Source: Verrucomicrobiaceae bacterium (lineage in GTDB: Bacteria; Verrucomicrobiota; Verrucomicrobiia; Verrucomicrobiales; Akkermansiaceae). Taken from it: 64,000 bases of DNA. Each line of letters starts with the position of its first letter. The stretch's first letter is position 1. The notes beneath the pieces were generated by a model, which searched no databases, was not told where the DNA came from, and saw only the letters and a list, made by a program, of their open reading frames with translations. A program made the translations under genes and the position numbers. Positions 59,214 through 64,000 of the stretch are shown piece by piece. The stretch lies in contig JAIXQH010000051.1 in assembly GCA_027484055.1 (NCBI GenBank), forward strand, positions 306,321 through 370,320, given 5' to 3'.

Positions 59214-60923
59214 CTAACCAATCGCCATAATCCGCCGTGACTGACGCGTGAACCAGGCCACAAAGAGGCCTGCTGCAGCGAGGCCAAGAATCCCCCAGTC
59301 GCCGATGATTGCGTATAGGCTGACACTCGGGTGGAGGGGGATTTTCAACTCCACCAAGCGCGAGCCACGGGTGAAATGGCTGCCTTTCTCATCCACCAAG
59401 ATCTGCGAGACCCCAGTTTCAGGGTGGGCGGTGGAGCCGGTGCTATCGATCGCAGCGCTGACGCCCGTGTTCGCGCAGCGGAGCATCGGCCGCCGTAGCT
59501 CGATGGCGCGGAACTTCGCATTCGCGAAATGCTGGTCCGCACCGACGGACTCCTTGAACCAGCCGTCATTGGTGACATTGATAATGACTTGTGGCTCAGC
59601 GCGGACGAATTTCCGGGTTAGGCGGGCGACCGAGTCTTCGAAGCAGACAGTGGGAATCGCGCTAATGGTCGTCTCCCCGACAATGATGGGCAACGGTTCC
59701 AAGGAGTCACCTGGTGTGAAGGAGCCGCCGAAGGTCATCCCGGATTGCTGCTCGTAGATTTCCTTCAAAAATGGGAATTCATCCACGAAGGGGATGGTCT
59801 CGCCGAAGATGACGAGGTGGCGCTTGCGGTAGGTTTGCAATGTATCGTCCGCCGACATCACGGCGATGGAGTTGTAAGCAGCGCCCCCTATTTTCGGGAT
59901 GAACCCCTCGGCGTTGCGCTCGGCTTCCAATTCGTTGACCCCGTAAATGAGGGAAAATGGACCCGCGGCGCGGACTTGGGAGATGGTGTCATGGTTGATT
60001 TGCCAAGTCGCCCAATCGCCATCGCTGGTGCGGAGGATGCGCCCGGTGAGCGCGCATTCTGGCCACATTACCCAATCCGGCCATTTCGCGGAGTCATGGG
60101 TTGTCAGAGCTTTGAGGGTTTCGTCTTCATAGGCTTGGTGGATTTGCAGGTCCGTCCATAAGACCTGTCCCGCGTCTTGAGGGATGTTGATTTGCACCAG
60201 CAGGGTTTTTAATCGGACCGATTCGAGAGCCGTTTCACTGGCGAGTCGGATGTTCCCATAGCAGATGAGTGAAATGACCAAGCTGGTGGCGATCGCAAGG
60301 TCCCAGCGTCTCAGGGACTTTCCCCTAAACGCTTGCAGCACCGCGATTTGGACAAAAATCAGGATCAACGAGAGCCCTGTCACTCCGAAAACATCTGCGC
60401 CTTGAGCGAATATCGGGCTTTGATGAAAGGCTACACCCAAGCCATTCCAACTGAATCCAGTAAACAACCACCCGCGCAGCCATTCCAGACCCGCCCAGAC
60501 CGCCGCATGGGAAAATGCCCGTGCCACCGGATGAGATGACCGACCAAGCGTCGTCACAAAAGCGCCGAACACACCCCAGAAAAGCGCCAGATACAGCGGC
60601 AAAAGCAAAGCCGCCAGCCACGAAACCGTCTCCAGCCAGTGAAATTGAATCCCGCAAGACACGGTGCCCGCCAACATTCCGAGGCCAAATCCTTTCCATC
60701 CCACCCGTTTTCCGCTAACCGAACTCAGCGCCCACAACAAAGGCAGCATCGAGACCCACGCCAACCCGGAGAACTCAAATGGCGCAAATAAACCCGCCAC
60801 CAAAACACCACTGCCTGCCGCAGCCGCGAGCCGCAGCCATGTTGAACCCTTCATCATCCCGCCACCATCGCCAGAGACTCGCTGCGGGTCCACTGCGAAT
60901 CCCGACTTGCCACGAGGTTTCAT
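59214..60923 (-). CDS. lnt: Apolipoprotein N-acyltransferase
   Basis: About 569 residues using the ATG at 60923, which shares bases with the TGA of the truncated gene upstream (TGATG); ATG at 60857 is a good alternative. The N-terminal half has about six membrane segments (VLVAGLFAPFEFSGLAWVSMLPLLWAL...). The nitrilase domain shows the catalytic Glu in HLVIFGETIPF and Cys in IPTVCFEDSVAR, plus VNVTNDGWF. Lnt adds the third acyl chain to lipoproteins in the inner membrane, needed by the many lipoproteins in this window. Its upstream operon partner has been cut by a transposon. Confidence 0.94.
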   Translation of the reverse strand: MKPRGKSGFAVDPQRVSGDGGGMMKGSTWLRLAAAAGSGVLVAGLFAPFEFSGLAWVSMLPLLWALSSVSGKRVGWKGFGLGMLAGTVSCGIQFHWLETVSWLAALLLPLYLALFWGVFGAFVTTLGRSSHPVARAFSHAAVWAGLEWLRGWLFTGFSWNGLGVAFHQSPIFAQGADVFGVTGLSLILIFVQIAVLQAFRGKSLRRWDLAIATSLVISLICYGNIRLASETALESVRLKTLLVQINIPQDAGQVLWTDLQIHQAYEDETLKALTTHDSAKWPDWVMWPECALTGRILRTSDGDWATWQINHDTISQVRAAGPFSLIYGVNELEAERNAEGFIPKIGGAAYNSIAVMSADDTLQTYRKRHLVIFGETIPFVDEFPFLKEIYEQQSGMTFGGSFTPGDSLEPLPIIVGETTISAIPTVCFEDSVARLTRKFVRAEPQVIINVTNDGWFKESVGADQHFANAKFRAIELRRPMLRCANTGVSAAIDSTGSTAHPETGVSQILVDEKGSHFTRGSRLVELKIPLHPSVSLYAIIGDWGILGLAAAGLFVAWFTRQSRRIMAIG

Positions 60924-61048
60924 CAAAGAAAAGGAGCCACCTTGAGTTTCAAGAGTTCCACCAACGCGGGTGCCATGTAGGCGTAGTCGTCCGGGATGTT
61001 GAGCACGATGACACGCTGGCCATTCAAATGGCGTTTGTACTTTCGGGT
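60923..61048 (-). pseudogene. 3' remnant of a low-molecular-weight-type protein tyrosine phosphatase gene
   Basis: The minus strand from 61048 reads TRKYKRHLNGQRVIVLNIPD then DYAYMAPALVELLKLKVAPFL and stops. This is the characteristic C-terminus (GQRV-x-V-L-x-IPDDY-x-(Y/F)M-x-PALV-x-LL) of COG4551-type predicted phosphatases. The frame ends exactly where the transposon inverted repeat begins (61049), so the 5' part was lost or displaced at that point. Confidence 0.75.
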
Positions 61049-62141
61049 GACGGGGTCAGTCCTCGCATGGTAACATTTTTCTTTAGTTAGACGATAAATT
61101 GTTTAACATCGGGTATGGCAAGGCCTTTACGTTTCGTTTATCCAGGCGCAGTGTATCACATCATGGCCCGCGGAGATGGCGGCAAGCCGATCTTCATCGA
61201 GAAGGAGGATCACCTGTTATTCCTCCACGGATTGAGCCGGGTCTGCGGTAGCCATGGCTGGCGCATTCATGCCTGGGTGCTGATGGGGAATCATTTCCAT
61301 CTGCTGTTGGAGACGCCGGAAGCAAATCTGGTTTCCGGGATGAGACAATTGCTAGGCTCATTTGGGCAGGCTTGGAATCGACGGCACAAGCGGCGCGGGC
61401 ATGTATTTCAAGGCCGTTATAAGTCGATCCCGGTGACAGGAGAGCAAGCGTCCGATCCGTTTCAATTCAGGGTGGTGGCCGACTATATTCATCTCAACCC
61501 GGCACGGGCGGGTCTGGCCGGTGGAGCGAATGGAAAACTTGTCTCTTACGAATGGAGCAGCCTGCCTGCCTATCAACGGGGAAAAGGACCGACATGGTTG
61601 CTATTCGACCGAGTGTTAGCGGCTTTTGAGTTAGCTCAAGACGGACGTGGCCGACGGGCTTATGTGGAGTATTTGGAAAAGCGTGGTAGAGATAACGATG
61701 GCAATCTGTCAGACGCGGCGATGGCTGCACTACGAAACGGTTGGTATTTGGGGGACGAAACATTCCGGGATCAATTGCTAGGTCTGGTAAAGAAGAGCTC
61801 CAAGCTCTTGATGAGAAAAGGCAGTCATGCGGCTGCTCCGCTCAAAGGACACGGCGAAGGAGAAGCGGAAAAGATGGTGCTGCTGGGGCTGGACAAATTG
61901 GGATTGGTGGATGCCTCGGGACGTCTGATCCAGACCCGCAAAGGAGAACCACGCAAAGTTGCCTTGGCGACGGTGATCAAAGCCCACACCAGCGTCGGCA
62001 ACGAATGGCTGGCACAACGTCTGGACATGGGCCACAATCGTTCCGTGAGCCGCCTCATTCGCCAAGGAAATGACAGCAAAGAAATCAGAAAATTATGCTC
62101 AGAATTCTCGAAAATGTTACCATGCGAGGACTGACCCCGTC
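61049..62141 (+). mobile_element. Y1-transposase element with perfect 31-bp inverted repeats
   Basis: The left end (61049-61079, starting GACGGGGTCAGTCCTCGCAT) and the right end (62111-62141) are perfect reverse complements over 31 bp. They enclose one transposase gene, whose last codons lie inside the right repeat. Total length is 1093 bp. No target duplication was seen. The same GACGGGGTCAGTCC motif occurs alone at 62968-62981. Confidence 0.9.
61115..62134 (+). CDS. REP-associated tyrosine transposase (Y1, IS200-like)
   Basis: 339 residues. PLRFVYPGAVYHIMARGDGGKPIF, AWVLMGNHFHLLLETP (HUH motif HFH with its preceding Asn), and ADYIHLNPARAG, whose Tyr is in the position of the catalytic Tyr of TnpA-REP (the D-Y-I-x-x-N-P motif). 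The catalytic core is about residues 1-190; the C-terminal 150 residues are an added DnaA-like or HTH-like domain (AHTSVGNEWLAQRLDMGHNRSVSRLIRQG). These transposases act on REP-type stem-loops. The stop codon lies inside the right inverted repeat. Confidence 0.93.
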   Translation: MARPLRFVYPGAVYHIMARGDGGKPIFIEKEDHLLFLHGLSRVCGSHGWRIHAWVLMGNHFHLLLETPEANLVSGMRQLLGSFGQAWNRRHKRRGHVFQGRYKSIPVTGEQASDPFQFRVVADYIHLNPARAGLAGGANGKLVSYEWSSLPAYQRGKGPTWLLFDRVLAAFELAQDGRGRRAYVEYLEKRGRDNDGNLSDAAMAALRNGWYLGDETFRDQLLGLVKKSSKLLMRKGSHAAAPLKGHGEGEAEKMVLLGLDKLGLVDASGRLIQTRKGEPRKVALATVIKAHTSVGNEWLAQRLDMGHNRSVSRLIRQGNDSKEIRKLCSEFSKMLPCED

Positions 62142-62426
62142 CACCATGGCGATTGGGTAAAGTCGCAGAATGCTGGATTCAGTACGAAGGACGGAGATTA
62201 TTCAGCACCACTGAGTTTTGGCGGATCTGCTTACGTTGGCGGCGGAGCTCAACTTACCTTTGGTGGTGGTAGTGGTGGTGGTGGTGGTGGTGGGTCCAAG
62301 CCTAAGAAATGGCCAAAACCTCCAGAAGATCCTCCGAGGCCTCCGGAGCCTCTTGGCCCATCGACCACTGGAGATGGAGATCCCTGCTGGTTAGGCAAGG
62401 GTGATTGGAAACACGGTGGATATTAA
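62142..62426 (+). pseudogene. C-terminal fragment of a gene cut by the transposon
   Basis: Directly after the element the plus strand reads HHGDWVKSQNAGFSTKDGDY then SAPLSFGGSAYVGGGAQLTF, a Gly-rich stretch, and PKPPEDPPRPPEPLGPS to the end. It looks like the tail of a large Gly/Pro-rich surface or Rhs-like protein. No start or upstream part is present; it can only be a remnant. Confidence 0.55.
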
Positions 62427-62529
62427 TCAATAAAAAATTAATTAGCATGAATGACTACAAATTTTTGTTATTTTGTCTAGGGTTTAGCATCACGTTACCT
62501 TGGTTGTCTTTCGTTGCATAATTCTAACC

Positions 62530-62958
62530 ATGATTATTTCCAACGATAAAGGCGGTAAACTTAAGATTGCACTGCTATCTTCAGCCATTTATTTGGTAGT
62601 GAATGGAGTGGCGTGGGGATTCTTTGGGGATAAGTCTACAGCATTCTGTATTTTGATAAGTGGGTTTACTATTGTATTCGTCATCTTATTTTTCATAAAC
62701 AGGATTCGGCGCCTCGTATCCGATGTTCAGCTTGTCGAAAATTCAATCACATATCGTGTTGCTGGAAAACAGTTTGAAATTAGTAAGGATCAAATCCTAA
62801 AAATCGGCGACTCTGGACTCACTAGTGGGCCGCATGATATAAATATCTTTCTACGCAACGGCGATACGGTGTCTTTTTTTCCAAGCGAGAAATATGGCAG
62901 TTTCTATCGAGGCAAACTGAAAGCAATTCTTCAATCATGGCTCGTCCAAGACCCCTGA
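62530..62958 (+). CDS. Small membrane protein of unknown function
   Basis: 142 residues from ATG at 62530. Two membrane segments (IALLSSAIYLVVNGVAWGFFG and CILISGFTIVFVILFFINRI), then a soluble domain SDVQLVENSITYRVAGKQFEISKDQILKIGDSG with a PH-like beta pattern and a C-terminal helix (KLKAILQSWL). This domain arrangement (two membrane helices plus a small beta domain) is seen in PH_2-like and immunity-like proteins. The surrounding DNA (62430-62950) is visibly richer in A and T than its neighbours, suggesting transfer. Confidence 0.6.
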   Translation: MIISNDKGGKLKIALLSSAIYLVVNGVAWGFFGDKSTAFCILISGFTIVFVILFFINRIRRLVSDVQLVENSITYRVAGKQFEISKDQILKIGDSGLTSGPHDINIFLRNGDTVSFFPSEKYGSFYRGKLKAILQSWLVQDP

Positions 62959-62967
62959 CGAAAATTC

Positions 62968-62981
62968 GACGGGGTCAGTCC
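62968..62981 (+). repeat. Solo copy of the transposon end motif
   Basis: GACGGGGTCAGTCC, identical to the outer 14 bases of the 31-bp inverted repeat of the element at 61049, followed by unrelated sequence. Could be a decayed end of a related element. Confidence 0.7.
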
Positions 62982-63120
62982 CGAATCCCATATCCTTCCT
63001 GCCGATTTCATCGCGGACAACTCTCCTTCCCAGCAGGTTCCGGGCTCTTGCAACATCGTTACTTTTTGTATCTGACTCGCCCAGATCCTTGAAGCCAACG
63101 GCTTTCTATCAAAAGCCATC

Positions 63121-63293
63121 AAAATTATTGCAGACAAAAATAATCAACAAACCACTTGCCTCTTGTCGGAAGACTTGATAACTCATTGCCCATGGCAGCG
63201 CGGTGGTTAGTTCCTTGGGCGGATTCGGAGATGAAATCGGCGATTTACCATACGATTGCTCGGGTGGTGGATCGGCGATTTGCTTTTGGGGCG
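63121..63293 (+). repeat. Truncated first copy of a tandemly repeated transposase 5' region
   Basis: Matches the sequence from 63294 onward with an offset of 174 bp, including the upstream part (ATTGCAGACA...CCACTTGCCTCTTGTCGGAA) and the first codons of the transposase gene. Changes are scattered (a base or two every ten), so it is a diverged copy rather than a recent duplication. Confidence 0.85.
63192..63293 (+). pseudogene. N-terminal fragment of a Y1 transposase gene
   Basis: 34 codons (MAARWLVPWADSEMKSAIYH, then TIARVVDRRFAFGA) corresponding to the start of the next gene, with conservative changes and many silent differences, then cut where the second copy begins. Confidence 0.8.
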
Positions 63294-63365
63294 AAAAATC
63301 ATTGCAGACAGAAATAATCAAGAAACCACTTGCCTCTTGTCGGAAGCTTTGATAACTCATTGTCC

Positions 63366-64000
63366 ATGGCAGCGCGGTGGCTAGTTCCTTGGGCGGATTC
63401 GGAGACGAAGCCGGCGGTTTATCATACGATCGCTCGGGTGGTGGATCGGCGCTTTGCGTTTGCGGCGGATGATAAGGAGCAGTTCCGGATCTACATGCGG
63501 ATGATGGAGAATTTCTCGGGCTGCCGGGTGCTGGCTTATTGCGTGATGTGCAATCATTTCCACCTGCTGCTTGAGGTGCCCCCGAAACGGAAGGAGCCGC
63601 TGACGGATGAGCAACTTTTGAAACGTCTCAGCGGGCTTTATTCGAAGGCGTTTGTAGCGACGGTGGCGGTTGAGCTGGCGGCAGCGCGTGAGGTCGTGAA
63701 GCAAGGGCTGGCACCCGACGGCGAGGCTTATGTGCAGCGGATTCACGAGCGGTTTACCTATCGGATGGAAAATCTATCTGAGTTTATGAAAACCTTGCTG
63801 CAACGGTTCACGCGCTGGCACAACCGGGAGAAGAAGCGGCGTGGAAATCTGTGGGAAGAGACCTTTAAAAGCGTGGTCGTGGAAGATGGCCTAGCTGCGA
63901 GGACGATGGCGGCCTACATCGACCTCAATCCAGTGCGTGCCGGGATGGTTGCGGACCCGGCGGAGTATCGCTGGAGCAGCTATGGCGAGGCGATGGGAGC
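63366..64000 (+). CDS. REP-associated Y1 transposase, truncated by the window edge
   Basis: Starts with ATG at 63366 and is open at the right edge (211 codons visible). MAARWLVPWADSETKPAVYHTIARVVDRRFAF, YCVMCNHFHLLLEVPPK (HUH), and MAAYIDLNPVRAGMV whose Tyr sits in the catalytic 'Y-I-x-x-N-P' position. It has an inserted helical segment (about 75-140) relative to the transposase at 61115, typical of the FMK-L-x-QRF...TLWEERFKS subfamily. Intact as far as seen. Confidence 0.9.
   Translation, partial: MAARWLVPWADSETKPAVYHTIARVVDRRFAFAADDKEQFRIYMRMMENFSGCRVLAYCVMCNHFHLLLEVPPKRKEPLTDEQLLKRLSGLYSKAFVATVAVELAAAREVVKQGLAPDGEAYVQRIHERFTYRMENLSEFMKTLLQRFTRWHNREKKRRGNLWEETFKSVVVEDGLAARTMAAYIDLNPVRAGMVADPAEYRWSSYGEAMG

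Noticed and set aside
61115..62134. Loss of the catalytic tyrosine in the Y1 transposase (Phe in the GSFGQAWNRRH helix)
   Set aside because: In TnpA-REP the catalytic Tyr is in the D-Y-I-x-x-N-P motif, which is intact here (ADYIHLNP); the Phe is not at the catalytic position.
1..64000. CRISPR arrays, tRNA or rRNA genes
   Set aside because: No regularly spaced repeats with unique spacers, and no T-arm or rRNA signature was found by eye; a covariance scan would be needed to exclude tRNAs fully.

Overview
The window looks like chromosomal DNA from a Gram-negative bacterium, most likely of the Verrucomicrobiota (inference). The evidence is indirect: a complete lipoprotein pathway gene (lnt) with many lipobox signal peptides, OmpA- and MlaA-type envelope proteins, tiny 'SCC' lipoproteins, many REP-type Y1 transposases, and small hypothetical genes of the kind common in that phylum. 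No rRNA or tRNA gene was seen, so the placement rests on gene content only.

Layout. 1-3.5 kb: truncated moeB/thiF, a thioredoxin-fold protein, mnmG and cdd, with two perfect 16-bp parS (ParB) sites in and beside mnmG, suggesting nearness to the replication origin. 3.6-8.3 kb: pyruvate dehydrogenase locus (E1 alpha, E1 beta, two small lipoproteins, E2). 8.6-14.9 kb: SDR, RseP protease, thioredoxin lipoprotein, RdgB, an NlpC/P60 lipoprotein and an unusual MlaA-alpha/beta hydrolase fusion. 15-20.2 kb: LolD/FtsX/HlyD-type exporter on the minus strand and an Mpv17-like membrane protein. 20.2-23.3 kb: accessory island with an ORF6N relic, an integron-cassette-like gene with an attC-like site, zinc-ribbon proteins and a GIY-YIG-like protein. 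23.4-28.0 kb: a NodT-MacA-MacB efflux operon, then a HupE-like protein and a secreted gluzincin. 30.4-34.2 kb: second accessory island with a MacB relic, duplicated short repeats, a frameshifted gene and small hypothetical genes. 34.2-48.7 kb: core metabolism (KdgK, PurE/PurK, homoserine dehydrogenase, LeuC/LeuD, NUDIX, HAD) mixed with envelope and secreted proteins. 49.2-53.8 kb: a NarL-type response regulator, three tandem terminator-ended repeat units that look like small RNAs, then the ligase-associated helicase and PdeM pair. 53.8-60.9 kb: rfbB, a pseudopilin, an ABC-2 exporter, a YcbK-like peptidase and lnt. 60.9-64 kb: a mobile-element zone with one complete Y1 transposon bounded by perfect 31-bp inverted repeats, truncated genes on both sides, and a second transposase (open at the right edge) preceded by a truncated copy of its own 5' end.

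How it fits together: most genes are housekeeping (tRNA modification, pyruvate oxidation, purine, leucine and threonine/methionine synthesis, nucleotide-pool cleaning) or envelope-related (lipoprotein maturation, outer-membrane lipid asymmetry, efflux). The less explained parts are the tandem sRNA-like units at 49.95-50.60 kb, the two cassette-like islands, and the MlaA-hydrolase fusion. Start codons were often chosen between alternatives; where this matters it is stated. No similarity search was possible, so family names rest on motifs recognised by eye.
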